Shown: positions 46,640 through 55,330 of the stretch, one piece after another
How positions within the stretch are numbered: the first letter of the stretch is position 1
How the letters are laid out: each line of letters begins with the position of its first letter
Assembly (NCBI RefSeq): GCF_016887565.1
Contig: NZ_CP069396.1
Span: 1,577,001-1,641,000 of the forward strand
Direction: 5' to 3'
From: Archangium violaceum
GTDB lineage: Bacteria > Myxococcota > Myxococcia > Myxococcales > Myxococcaceae
Length of the DNA: 64,000 bases
Position numbers and translations under genes: made by a program
Notes under the pieces: model-generated
Told to the model about the DNA's origin: nothing
Seen by the model: only the letters and a program-made list of their open reading frames with translations
The model's database searches: none

Positions 46640-49375
46640 TCAGCGGCCCTCCGCCGCGAGCGCTGGGGGCTGGGCCTTGAAGGTCTCGTAGGCCGCCAGC
46701 AGGTCGGAGAGGAACATGCCCGCGAGCTTCTCGTAGCCCCCGGGCGTCAGGTGCGTTCCATCGGCGTGGCCCAGGCCCTCGCGCTGCCAGCGCACCATGC
46801 CGCGCGCTCCACCCATGGCCGCGCGCGCCGACCAGTACGCGCAGCCCTGGGCACGGGCCACCTCGGGCAGCGTCGTCACCACCTGTTGGAGCCCGGGGGC
46901 TTCCTCCCACCCGCCGTCCGCGCGCTGCTGGAGCCGGTCCGTGGTGCCGATGACGAGGCACTCGGCGCCGCCCGAGTCCTTCTTGAGGCGGGCGATGAGC
47001 TCGCCGTAGCCGGTGCGCAGCTTCTCCGCGTCCAGGTCCGGTTGGCCGCTCTCGTTGGTGCCGAACCAGAAGACGAGCAGCTGGGGCTTGCGCGAGGAGA
47101 GCTGCGCGGCGAGCGCCTGCGCGTCCATGCCGGCCACGGTGGCGGCGGTGGCGCCCGGCAGGCCCACCGCGTCATAGGCGACGCCGGGCTGCTCCAGGTC
47201 CAGCGCCGCGCCCAGCACGGTGATGGGGCCGCCGCCCTGGTTGAGCACCGCCACCTCGTGGGAGGGGCCGGTGACCGGGAAGGAGCGGATGCGCACCGTG
47301 GGCGAGGTGAAGGGCTCGGGTGGAGGCGGCTCGGGAGGCAGGGCGCTTCCATCCACCTTCACCTCCATCTGTCCGACACCGGGCCCATCCAGCCAGTAGA
47401 GGGAGAGCCGCGCGGGAGGCGTGGTGGCGGCGGTGCACCCGTCACAGAAGCGGATGCTCAGCGAGGCCCCGGGCGCGCCCACCGCGCGCACGCCGCTGAG
47501 TCCCCAGGCCTGTCCGGGCGTGGCGGCCGAGAGCGCGTCCTCCATCGTCCACTCACCCGTCAGCTCGCGCGAGACGCCCGCGGGCTTCAGCCGGTCCGAG
47601 GCCTTGCCCGCGGCGATGAAGCCACGCCCGGCGTCCCCGAAGCGCTTCGTCAGCGGGGTGCGCAGCGCGTCCGTGAAGTAGTGCGAGGCCGTGTGCGAGG
47701 CGCCCATCTGGAGGACGCCCAGCCGCGAATTCTCGCCCTTCTCGAGGGAGTGCAGGCGGGTGAAGGTGGCGGTGAGGGCCTTGTCGGCGTTCTGGATGCC
47801 CGTGGGCTCGATGGCCCCGTGCTGCGTATGGCTCGAGGCCCAGGCGCGTTGAATCGCCAGGTCGAAGAGGTGGCCCAGCAGGTCCGAGCCCTTCGCGCGC
47901 GGGTGGATGAGGTCCTGGTTGAGCATGCCGGCGGCCAGCCAGCGGATGGCGGAGCCCTCGCCGCCCATGGCGGAGAGCGCGTCCCAGTAGGCGCAGCCGC
48001 CCTCCGTCGCCACCTGGCGGAAGATGTCCGCCACCTCGCGCGAGCTCCGGCGCGGCACCAGGTCGCCGCCCATGGTGCGGATGGCCGCGTCGATGGGCGA
48101 CATGACGAGGCAGGCCGAGTCCGGCACGGACTCGCGCACCAGCTTCACGAGCGACTCGGCCTCCTGCTTGATCTCCTCGGGCTTCGTCCAGTCGCGCGAG
48201 AGCCGGAAGGCCTCGTTGCCTCCGAACATGAGCACCACCAGCGACGGCTTGCGGTGACGCATCTGCGAGCGGAAGTAGGGCCGGTGGGCGCGCAGGAACA
48301 CGCCCGCGTAGGCGCCCGGCAGGCCGATGGTGTCGTACACCACGCCCGGGTTGCCGTTCTCCAGCGAGACGCCGTGCAGCTCCACCTTGCCGCGCGTCTT
48401 CAGCGTCAGCGTCTTGGCGCCGGCTGGCAGCTTCACCGGGGCGAAGGCCACCTCCGCCGGGGTCCAGCGCGTCTGCACCTTCTGCAGGAGCTTGCCGTCG
48501 GCGAGCACCTGCACGGAGCCGCCACCCGGTTGGGCGAGGAAGAAGATCTCCGCCGTGCGCGCATCGTCGATGCCGAAGCGCACGTCCTGGGAGCCCGCGT
48601 TGCCCGCGGCGAAGGCCACGCCGGTGAAGGGCAGCCGGTCCTTCGGCGGCGCGCGGTCGATGAGGCGGGTGAACTCCCAGCCCTCGGAGGCCGTACCGGC
48701 GCGCACGCCTCGGCCGGAGCGGGTAGGGCGGTCGATATAGAGGAAGCCCTTGCCGCCCGAGCCATGACGCTCCTGCAGCCGCAGGCGCACCATGTCGGTG
48801 ATGTGGTCGGAGGCGATCAGCGAGTCGCCCAGGTGCTCCACCCGCACGGGTTGGGTGCGGATGCCGTCATGCAGGCCGTCCAGGGCGTCGAAGAAGGGGG
48901 CGAGCCCGCTCTCCTCGCACCCGGAGGCGCCCATGCGCCGGCAGCCGGGCTCGATGTCCACGTGCTGGGCGCCCATCTTCTCGCGCAGGGACTCCATGCG
49001 CAGGGCGGCGTCGCGCATGGCGGGGCCGAGCTTCGCCAGCCCCAGCGAGTCGGACTCGGCGACGATGGGAGGCGGCTCCGGAGTCCCGGCGTCGGAGGGG
49101 TTGGCCTGGACCAGCTCGGGGGTGTCCTCCTCCTCCTCGGGCAGCTCGGGCACCTCGGGGGCGTTCGACTCACCATCGGGGGCGACACCCACGGCCTTGC
49201 GCTTGGAGGCGGCGCTCGAGGTGGTGACGAGCGCGATGAGCTGGGGCGCGACCGGCCCCTTCGCCAGGCTGGGGATGGGCCGCAGCGCCTCGGGGATGGG
49301 GGCGAGCGACAGTCCCACGGCGAGCGCCATCGTGAGGACGAGCGTCAGCCCGACCGATGTGTGCTTGGACTCCAA
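46640..49375 (-). CDS. double SGNH-hydrolase-like periplasmic protein
   Basis: 911 residues. A signal anchor (LTLVLTMALAVGLSLAPI) and an acidic/Pro-rich linker lead to two SGNH/GDSL-type domains. The first has GDS in EHLGDSLIASD, GGNEAF and a DxxH block in DLIHPRAKG; the second has GAS in LQMGASHTASHYF, FGTNES and DGTHLTPGGY. The first thus has the classic catalytic Ser/Asn/His set; the second has Ser with an Ala replacing the usual Asp of GDS. Such proteins are partners of MBOAT proteins in polysaccharide O-acetylation. It forms an operon with the next MBOAT gene and is divergent from the mannose-1-phosphate guanylyltransferase gene. Confidence 0.86.
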   Translation of the reverse strand: MESKHTSVGLTLVLTMALAVGLSLAPIPEALRPIPSLAKGPVAPQLIALVTTSSAASKRKAVGVAPDGESNAPEVPELPEEEEDTPELVQANPSDAGTPEPPPIVAESDSLGLAKLGPAMRDAALRMESLREKMGAQHVDIEPGCRRMGASGCEESGLAPFFDALDGLHDGIRTQPVRVEHLGDSLIASDHITDMVRLRLQERHGSGGKGFLYIDRPTRSGRGVRAGTASEGWEFTRLIDRAPPKDRLPFTGVAFAAGNAGSQDVRFGIDDARTAEIFFLAQPGGGSVQVLADGKLLQKVQTRWTPAEVAFAPVKLPAGAKTLTLKTRGKVELHGVSLENGNPGVVYDTIGLPGAYAGVFLRAHRPYFRSQMRHRKPSLVVLMFGGNEAFRLSRDWTKPEEIKQEAESLVKLVRESVPDSACLVMSPIDAAIRTMGGDLVPRRSSREVADIFRQVATEGGCAYWDALSAMGGEGSAIRWLAAGMLNQDLIHPRAKGSDLLGHLFDLAIQRAWASSHTQHGAIEPTGIQNADKALTATFTRLHSLEKGENSRLGVLQMGASHTASHYFTDALRTPLTKRFGDAGRGFIAAGKASDRLKPAGVSRELTGEWTMEDALSAATPGQAWGLSGVRAVGAPGASLSIRFCDGCTAATTPPARLSLYWLDGPGVGQMEVKVDGSALPPEPPPPEPFTSPTVRIRSFPVTGPSHEVAVLNQGGGPITVLGAALDLEQPGVAYDAVGLPGATAATVAGMDAQALAAQLSSRKPQLLVFWFGTNESGQPDLDAEKLRTGYGELIARLKKDSGGAECLVIGTTDRLQQRADGGWEEAPGLQQVVTTLPEVARAQGCAYWSARAAMGGARGMVRWQREGLGHADGTHLTPGGYEKLAGMFLSDLLAAYETFKAQPPALAAEGR

Positions 49376-49493
49376 CGCGCCGGCATGAGACTGGCTTTTT
49401 GGGACGCGGTCAAAACTCCTGCCTACGTCCGTGGGGCATCCAGGCGGACAGGCCCCTGGCGGGCGGCGGGCAAGGCGCTATCTTGCGCCGCTC

Positions 49494-50558
49494 ATGACCC
49501 TCTATCCCGTCATCATGGCCGGTGGCTCCGGCACCCGTTTCTGGCCCCTGTCGCGCAAGGCGCGGCCCAAGCAGTTCCTCCCGCTGGCCTCGAAGAACCC
49601 GCTCATCACCGACACGGCCATCCGGCTCAAGGGCCTGGCCTCGGTGAAGGACACCCTCATCGTCTGCGGTCCCCTGCACGCGAAGCAGGCGGCGAAGCTG
49701 GTGAAGGGGCTGCCGAAGAAGAACCTCCTCGTGGAGCCGGTGGCGCGCAACACCGCGCCGGCCATCGCCCTGGCGGCGGTGCAGGTGGCCGCGAGGGACC
49801 CCGAGGGCATCCTGGTCGTCCTGCCCTCGGACCACCACGTGGCGGACGTGGCCGGCTTCAAGAAGACCATCGCCGAGGCGGCGCAGGTGGCGGCGAAGGG
49901 CCACCTGGTGACGCTGGGCATCAAGCCGAGCCGTCCGGAGACGGGCTACGGCTACATCCAGGTGGGTGATGGCCTGGAGGGCGGTGGCCGGCAGGTGAAG
50001 GCCTTCCGCGAGAAGCCGGACGTGGAGACGGCCCGGCGCTACGTGGAGTCGGGCGAGTACCTGTGGAACGCGGGCATCTTCGTCTTCCGGGCGGACGTCA
50101 TCCTGGAGGCGTTCGCGAAGCACATGCCGGAGATGCAGAAGGGGCTGGACGCCCTGCGGAAGGCGGCGGGCAAGCGCACCTTCGCGTCGGTGCTCAAGCG
50201 CGTGTTCCCGAAGCTGCCCTCCATCTCCATCGACTACGGGGTGATGGAGAAGGCGAGCAACATCGCGGTACTGCCGGGTGACTTCGGCTGGTCCGACGTG
50301 GGCTCCTTCGCGGCCATCCCCGAGGTGCGCCCCTCGGACGAGAACGGCAACGTCGTCTCGGGAGCCGAGGCGGTGGTGGTGGACTGCAAGGGCTGCGTGG
50401 TGCTCGCCGACAAGCGCCCGCTCACGGTGGTGGGCCTCACCGACATGGTGGTGGTGGACTCGGGCGACGCGGTGCTGGTGGTGCCCAAGGACAAGAGCCA
50501 GGACGTGCGCAAGGTGGTGGAGGCGCTCAAGGCGCGCAAGCGCGAGAAGTTCCTGTAG
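49494..50558 (+). CDS. manC: mannose-1-phosphate guanylyltransferase
   Basis: Makes GDP-mannose from mannose-1-phosphate and GTP for polysaccharide and glycoconjugate synthesis. 354 residues from the ATG at 49494. The nucleotidyltransferase signature is VIMAGGSGTRFWPLSRKARP, followed by LPSDHHVAD, GYGYIQVG, FREKPD, YLWNAGIFVF and FGWSDVGSF. It lacks the C-terminal isomerase domain of the bifunctional AlgA/ManC type, so it is monofunctional. Divergent from the surface-acylation operon, with a TATCTT -10-like box at 49479-49484 just 9 bases before the ATG. A phosphomannomutase lies about 6 kb downstream. Confidence 0.93.
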   Translation: MTLYPVIMAGGSGTRFWPLSRKARPKQFLPLASKNPLITDTAIRLKGLASVKDTLIVCGPLHAKQAAKLVKGLPKKNLLVEPVARNTAPAIALAAVQVAARDPEGILVVLPSDHHVADVAGFKKTIAEAAQVAAKGHLVTLGIKPSRPETGYGYIQVGDGLEGGGRQVKAFREKPDVETARRYVESGEYLWNAGIFVFRADVILEAFAKHMPEMQKGLDALRKAAGKRTFASVLKRVFPKLPSISIDYGVMEKASNIAVLPGDFGWSDVGSFAAIPEVRPSDENGNVVSGAEAVVVDCKGCVVLADKRPLTVVGLTDMVVVDSGDAVLVVPKDKSQDVRKVVEALKARKREKFL

Positions 50559-50640
50559 GACACTGAAAGTTTTTCATGGCGGGGTTTGGAGGAATTACCG
50601 GCCATCTCCGTCTTTCGGGAGGGGTCACACCGCCCTTTCA

Positions 50641-50676
50641 CCCCTTGTTTCGTTGGTTCGATAACGAAGCAAGGGG
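50641..50676. promoter_or_regulatory. hairpin upstream of kinase-PilZ gene
   Basis: 14-bp stem (50641-50654 with 50663-50676, one G-T pair) around an 8-base loop GGTTCGAT. No T-run follows, so it is more likely a regulatory or mRNA-stability structure than an intrinsic terminator. It lies 67 bp before the kinase start. Confidence 0.55.
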
Positions 50677-50742
50677 CTGCACGGAGGTTGCATCGCCTCT
50701 CTGGCGCGCCGCCTTTCAGGCGAGCGCTGCTGGGGGGCGGCG

Positions 50743-52563
50743 ATGGGTTGCAACCACTGCTTCGATGAACATCCAACGGGTGCCGCGTGCACCCACCCCG
50801 TGGGTTCTCCGTGTGACAGCGAGGCGCTGTCCGGCATGGGCCATGGGCCTCTGGTCCTCAAGGGCAAGCTGGGTGCTGGCGCGCTCGGGACCGTGTACCA
50901 GGCCGAGCACTCGTCCACGGGTGCGCTCTTCGCGGTCAAGGTGCTCCACCCGCACCTGGCCCAGAACCCGGCCGTGCTCAACCGCTTCTACGCGGAGGTC
51001 CGTGCCGCGCAGAGCCTCGTCCACCCGAGCGTGGCGCGGATCCTCGACGTGCGCCAGGCGCCCAGCGGCTACCACTGTCTCCTCATGGAGTACGTCAGTG
51101 GCACCCTCCTGTCGCACCTGCCGCTGCCGCTGCCCCCCGCCGAGGTCGTGTTCCTGCTCTCCCAGGTGCTCGAGGGCCTCGAGGCCGCGCATGCGTGCGG
51201 CCTCGTCCACCGTGACATCAAGCCGGAGAACCTCGTCCTCACCACCGGCCGCGATGGCGAGCGGCGCGTGAAGATCCTCGACTTCGGCATGGCCGCCACC
51301 CTGGGCGCGGGCTTCTCCGAGGAGGAGCTCTCCGCGGGCATGGTGGTGGGCAGTCCCGCCTACCTCGCTCCCGAGCTGTGGGTGCGCGCCGAGCCGGACG
51401 GCCGCGCGGACCTGTACGCGCTCGCGGTGCTGGGCTACCGGCTCCTCACCGGACGGCTGCCCTTCGGTGGGGGCGGGCGCATGGGCGAGATGCTCCTCGT
51501 CCACAAGCCCACCCGGCCGCTGCCGCCCCACCTCATCGAGGAGCGCGTGCCCCAGGCCCTCTCCGCGGTGCTGATGCAGGCCATGTCCCTGCGTCCGGAT
51601 GACCGTTTCGCCAGTGCCCGGGCCTTCCGCTCGGCCCTGCACGAGGCCATGCGGCGCCCCGCCTTCGGCTGCCTGGCGCCCCCCACCTTCCGCGTGCGTC
51701 TCGAGGACGTCAACGGCCTGGGACTGCAGCCGGTGTTCGTCAACGACGTGAGCCAGGAGGGACTGCGCATCGCCTGCGACGGGACGCTGCCGCGGCTCGG
51801 TGCCCGCCTCCAGGTGGAGCTCTCCCTCAACGGCTGGGCGCTCGGCTGCGCGTGCGACGTGGTGCGCCTGCTGCCGGCCGAGGAGGCACGCACCTGGGGC
51901 GGCCGTCAGGGCTTCATCGTCCACTTCGCCGAGCCCTCCGAGGACGTGCGCCGGTTGATCGACCAGGCCCTGGCGCCGCCTCCCGCGGAGCCGGCGCCGG
52001 ATCCGGAGCTCGCGCAGTTGCTGACCCGGGCCACCGCGCACAGCCAGGATCCCTACAGCCTGCTGGCCGTCCACCCGCACTCGGACTTCGCGGAGGTGCT
52101 GCAGCGCGTGGCCCAGGCCGAGCATCGGCTGGAGACCTTCTGGCAGCGGCCCCTGCCCGCCGAGCAGCGTCAGGCGCTCGAGGCCCTCCGGGGCAAGGTG
52201 GAGGTCGCGAGGCGGACACTGGGCGAGCCGCTCGCCCGCGCCCGCTTCGATGCCACCCGGGGCAACTTCCGCGGCGTGGCCCGCTGCCTCGCCGCCGGGT
52301 TGCAGCCGAACGCGGTGGAGCGTCTGCGCCAGACCTTCCTCGCCACCCGCCCGGACGCCGAGGCGCGTGCGCGTGCCATCTTCGACGAGGGCATCCTCCT
52401 GGAGGCCCAGCACGTGCTCGATGGGGCGCTGGCGCGCTACGCCGAGGCGCTCCGCGTGGATCCGCTCAACGTCTCGCTGCACCGCTACTACCACCTGCTG
52501 ACGCAGCGCATGCGTCAGGCCAGTGCGTCCGAGTCCCAGGCTCGCCCCTCGGCGACCCACTGA
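50743..52563 (+). CDS. Ser/Thr protein kinase fused to a PilZ domain
   Basis: 606 residues. A short Cys-rich head (MGCNHCFDEH) is followed by a complete kinase: glycine loop GKLGAGALGTVY (about 41-52), K66 (FAVKVL), HRDIKPEN with D158, DFG at 180-182, APE at 209-211. A PilZ-like domain (about 315-410) has VRLEDVNGLGLQPVFVNDVSQEGLRI, including DxSxxG of the c-di-GMP site, but no clear RxxxR in front. The C-terminus is helical and TPR-like. Such kinases are common in myxobacteria; the combination would link a second messenger or surface signal to phosphorylation. It lies alone after a hairpin. Confidence 0.9.
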   Translation: MGCNHCFDEHPTGAACTHPVGSPCDSEALSGMGHGPLVLKGKLGAGALGTVYQAEHSSTGALFAVKVLHPHLAQNPAVLNRFYAEVRAAQSLVHPSVARILDVRQAPSGYHCLLMEYVSGTLLSHLPLPLPPAEVVFLLSQVLEGLEAAHACGLVHRDIKPENLVLTTGRDGERRVKILDFGMAATLGAGFSEEELSAGMVVGSPAYLAPELWVRAEPDGRADLYALAVLGYRLLTGRLPFGGGGRMGEMLLVHKPTRPLPPHLIEERVPQALSAVLMQAMSLRPDDRFASARAFRSALHEAMRRPAFGCLAPPTFRVRLEDVNGLGLQPVFVNDVSQEGLRIACDGTLPRLGARLQVELSLNGWALGCACDVVRLLPAEEARTWGGRQGFIVHFAEPSEDVRRLIDQALAPPPAEPAPDPELAQLLTRATAHSQDPYSLLAVHPHSDFAEVLQRVAQAEHRLETFWQRPLPAEQRQALEALRGKVEVARRTLGEPLARARFDATRGNFRGVARCLAAGLQPNAVERLRQTFLATRPDAEARARAIFDEGILLEAQHVLDGALARYAEALRVDPLNVSLHRYYHLLTQRMRQASASESQARPSATH

Positions 52564-52570
52564 ATGCTCC

Positions 52571-52598
52571 CCCAGGGCTTCAGGTCACCCGCCCTGGG
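52571..52598 (+). terminator. hairpin after kinase-PilZ gene
   Basis: 8-bp stem CCCAGGGC / GCCCTGGG with a 12-base loop, a few bases after the stop codon; followed only by TAGTTCG, so a weak terminator at best. Confidence 0.35.
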
Positions 52599-52693
52599 TA
52601 GTTCGCTTCTCAGCAAGGGCTCGCGAGCTTCCTCTTTTCGTGTTGGGAACAGTGCTTCGGCCCTGGCGCATGGCTTGCTCCTGGCAGCCGCGT

Positions 52694-54568
52694 ATGAGAC
52701 TCGCGCTGCTCACTGGACTTCTCCTGCTCCTGGGCGCGTGTGGAGGTCCGAGCGACCCGCCCGACACGCACCCCCACACCACGGACGACATCGACAACGG
52801 GAAGCCCGATGGCGGCTCTCCCTCCGAGGACGCGGGGCGTCCGGATGCCGGGCGCCCCCCTGACGCGGGTACACCGGACGCGGGCTCGCCAGACGCGGGC
52901 TCGCCGCCAGACGGAGGCACCCAGACGGGCTCGAGGCCCTCGCCCTCCAAGCCCCGGTGGCCGGCGCTGCAGACGTCCATCCCCACCTACGAGCTGTCGC
53001 TGAGTCAGCGCGACTACGATGCCCTCTACGCCCACATCCCGGATCCTCCCTCGAAGGAGTTCAAGGTGCTGGGCCACTTCCTCCATGAGGGCCGCACGTA
53101 CGCGGTGGAGCTGAGCTTCCGGGGGCGCTCCACGAAGACGGACCCGCGCGTGGTGAAGAAGTCCTGGGATGTGCGCTTCGACAAGGAGGACCGCTTCCAG
53201 GGGAGGAAGAACATCGAGCTGCTCGCGGCGTGGAAGGACTCGGGCTACCTCACCGAGAAGCTCTGGTACGACCTGGCCGCGAGCGTGGGGTTGCGCGTGC
53301 CGTACGCCCGCTACGCCCACGTGAAGCTCCACCTGCGCCAGGACAACGGCACCGTCATCACGAAGTACGAGGGCGTCTTCACCGAGCTGGAGTCCATCAA
53401 CAAGGACTTCCTCGAGGCCCACGACTTCGATGACGACGGGGACATCTACCGCTGCGGCATGCACGACTGCGAGATGCGCCAGCCGCCCCAGGAGCACTAT
53501 CAGGAGTCCTGGGACAAGAAGACGAACGAGAAGCAGCCGTGGGACTCGCTGTGGAGCTTCCTCGAGGGCGTCAACCGCACGCCGCCGCACCGCTTCTCCG
53601 CCTTCGTCCAGGAGAAGCTGGAGGTGGAGGACTACCTCACCTGGCTGGCGGTGGACGCCTTCATCGCCAATGATCTGCAGGGCGACTCGCGCAGCTACCT
53701 CGTCCATGACCCCAAGACGGGCAGGTGGACGTACGTGCCGTGGGACCTGAACAACTCCCTGTCCCTCTACAACCGCACCAACGCCGTCATCCAGGGGGTG
53801 AAGGGGGAGCATGCGCTCTTCAGCTACACGCCCTATGACCCGAACGTGTACGACCTCTGGCTGTTCCGCCGAAGCTTCCCGGACATGCAGGACATGAAGC
53901 CGACGTGGAGCACGCTCACCACGCGTCTCTACGATGACCCGGCCTTGCGCGCCCGCTATGTCGCCCGGCTGCGCCTGCTGCTCGACACGTGGCTCACCGA
54001 GGAGAACATCGGCCCGCGCGTCGACGCCATGCACAAGCTGCTCGCCCCGTACATCCTGCCGGGCAAGGACGGCAAGACGGTGGATCCGTACGTCAGCCCC
54101 GAGCATGCCGCACGCAGCGCCGATTACCTCCACCGCTTCGTCAGCGAGCGTCGCGAGTGGCTGCGGCAGCACCTCCACGACATCGAGTCGCTGGGCAACG
54201 GGGCACTCGTCATCGACCGGGTGGGCCGCGATGCCTCGGGTGCCTTCTGGGTGCAGCTCTACAACCGTGGCTCCACGCCGGTGTCGCTGAGCGGACTGCA
54301 CCTCACGGGCTTCACCCGGCAGACCGACCAGTGGACCCTGCCTTCCATCTCCGTGGAGCCCAAGCACTTCGTCACCTTCCGCCAGGGGGCCGCCGGCATC
54401 GAGGGCCTGGGGGCGACGCTCGACCCGCAGCACCCGGAGGTGGCGCTCTACTCGGCGGACCAGATGACGGCCCTGGACCTGCTGTGGCTGGCTCCCCTGA
54501 AGCCGGGGGAGGCCTACGGGCGGCAGCCTCGCGGCGCCGAGTCCTTCGGCAGCCAACCGGGGCCGTGA
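52694..54568 (+). CDS. CotH-kinase-like lipoprotein
   Basis: 624 residues from the ATG at 52694; the open frame further upstream lacks a signal and is rejected. Lipobox LLLLLGAC, then a repetitive linker of PDAG units (about residues 55-80). The CotH domain shows VELSFRGRSTKTDPRVVKKS (RGRS-type motif), KYEGVFTELESINKDFLE, LQGDSRSYLV and YVPWDLNNSLSL with the catalytic-type aspartate. CotH proteins in spore coats phosphorylate proteins; members in Gram-negatives are often surface lipoproteins. A C-terminal lamin-tail-like domain (GALVIDRVGRDASGAFWVQLYNRG) may bind cell-surface components. No operon partner is evident. Confidence 0.85.
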   Translation: MRLALLTGLLLLLGACGGPSDPPDTHPHTTDDIDNGKPDGGSPSEDAGRPDAGRPPDAGTPDAGSPDAGSPPDGGTQTGSRPSPSKPRWPALQTSIPTYELSLSQRDYDALYAHIPDPPSKEFKVLGHFLHEGRTYAVELSFRGRSTKTDPRVVKKSWDVRFDKEDRFQGRKNIELLAAWKDSGYLTEKLWYDLAASVGLRVPYARYAHVKLHLRQDNGTVITKYEGVFTELESINKDFLEAHDFDDDGDIYRCGMHDCEMRQPPQEHYQESWDKKTNEKQPWDSLWSFLEGVNRTPPHRFSAFVQEKLEVEDYLTWLAVDAFIANDLQGDSRSYLVHDPKTGRWTYVPWDLNNSLSLYNRTNAVIQGVKGEHALFSYTPYDPNVYDLWLFRRSFPDMQDMKPTWSTLTTRLYDDPALRARYVARLRLLLDTWLTEENIGPRVDAMHKLLAPYILPGKDGKTVDPYVSPEHAARSADYLHRFVSERREWLRQHLHDIESLGNGALVIDRVGRDASGAFWVQLYNRGSTPVSLSGLHLTGFTRQTDQWTLPSISVEPKHFVTFRQGAAGIEGLGATLDPQHPEVALYSADQMTALDLLWLAPLKPGEAYGRQPRGAESFGSQPGP

Positions 54569-54683
54569 GGTGCGCTGACCCGATGTCAGAGGTGGAGTGC
54601 ATGCTGGACACATGAGCGAGCACATCCACGGGCAGGGGGAGGAGCGGGTTGCGACGGCCGGGGCGGGACTGCATCCTGGGAGC

Positions 54684-55250
54684 ATGAGCGACAAGCCGCC
54701 ACGGCGCGAAGCCACCTACGAAGACCTGGAGGGTGTCCCGTCCAACTTCGTGGGTGAGCTCGTCGGAGGTGAGCTGTACGTGAGCCCGCGGCCGAGGACG
54801 GTGCACGCCCGGGCCGCCTTCCGGCTGGGCAGGGCACTGGACCCCTTCGACCGGAGCCCGGTGGGGGAGGGGCCCGGGGGCTGGGTGCTCCTCTTCGAGC
54901 CCGAGCTGCACCTGGGCGGCGAGGCCCTGGTGCCGGACCTGGCCGGGTGGCGGCGCGAGCGCCTGCCCGAGCTGCCCGATGTCGCCGCGCTGACGCTCGC
55001 CCCCGACTGGGTCTGCGAGGTGTTGTCACCCTCCACGGAGGCGCTGGATCGGGTCCGGAAGATGGGCTCGTACGCGCGCGAGGGGGTGAGGCGCCTGTGG
55101 CTCGTGGACCCGAGCCTTCAGACGCTGGAGGTGTATCGGCTGGAGGACGGGCGCTGGTCGCGGCTCGGCGCGCACCTGGGGAACGTCACCGTCCACGCCG
55201 AGCCTTTCGCGGCCCTGGCCCTGGAACTGGGCTCGCTCTGGGAGCGCTGA
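54684..55250 (+). CDS. Uma2-family putative endonuclease (DUF820)
   Basis: 188 residues from the ATG at 54684 chosen because the family starts with a short TYEDLEGVP-like stretch. The PD-(D/E)xK-like core is VPDLAGWRRE, WVCEVLSPSTEALD and the later GSYAREGVRRLWLVDP. Uma2 proteins are abundant in cyanobacteria and myxobacteria and are thought to be nucleases of uncertain target, sometimes linked with mobile DNA. It stands alone, 115 bp after the CotH-like gene. No neighbouring toxin-antitoxin partner is visible. Confidence 0.86.
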   Translation: MSDKPPRREATYEDLEGVPSNFVGELVGGELYVSPRPRTVHARAAFRLGRALDPFDRSPVGEGPGGWVLLFEPELHLGGEALVPDLAGWRRERLPELPDVAALTLAPDWVCEVLSPSTEALDRVRKMGSYAREGVRRLWLVDPSLQTLEVYRLEDGRWSRLGAHLGNVTVHAEPFAALALELGSLWER

Positions 55251-55330
55251 GGGCACTTGGACTCAGAGGTGTCCCGCTGGCGGGAGGCTCCTGATACGAT
55301 CAGGGTCCTTCGCACGGACGGGAGATTCGC

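Noticed and set aside
50641..50676. tRNA-like fragment (loop GGTTCGAT resembles a T-arm)
   Set aside because: The stem and loop lengths do not fit a T-arm and no acceptor, D or anticodon arms are found nearby.
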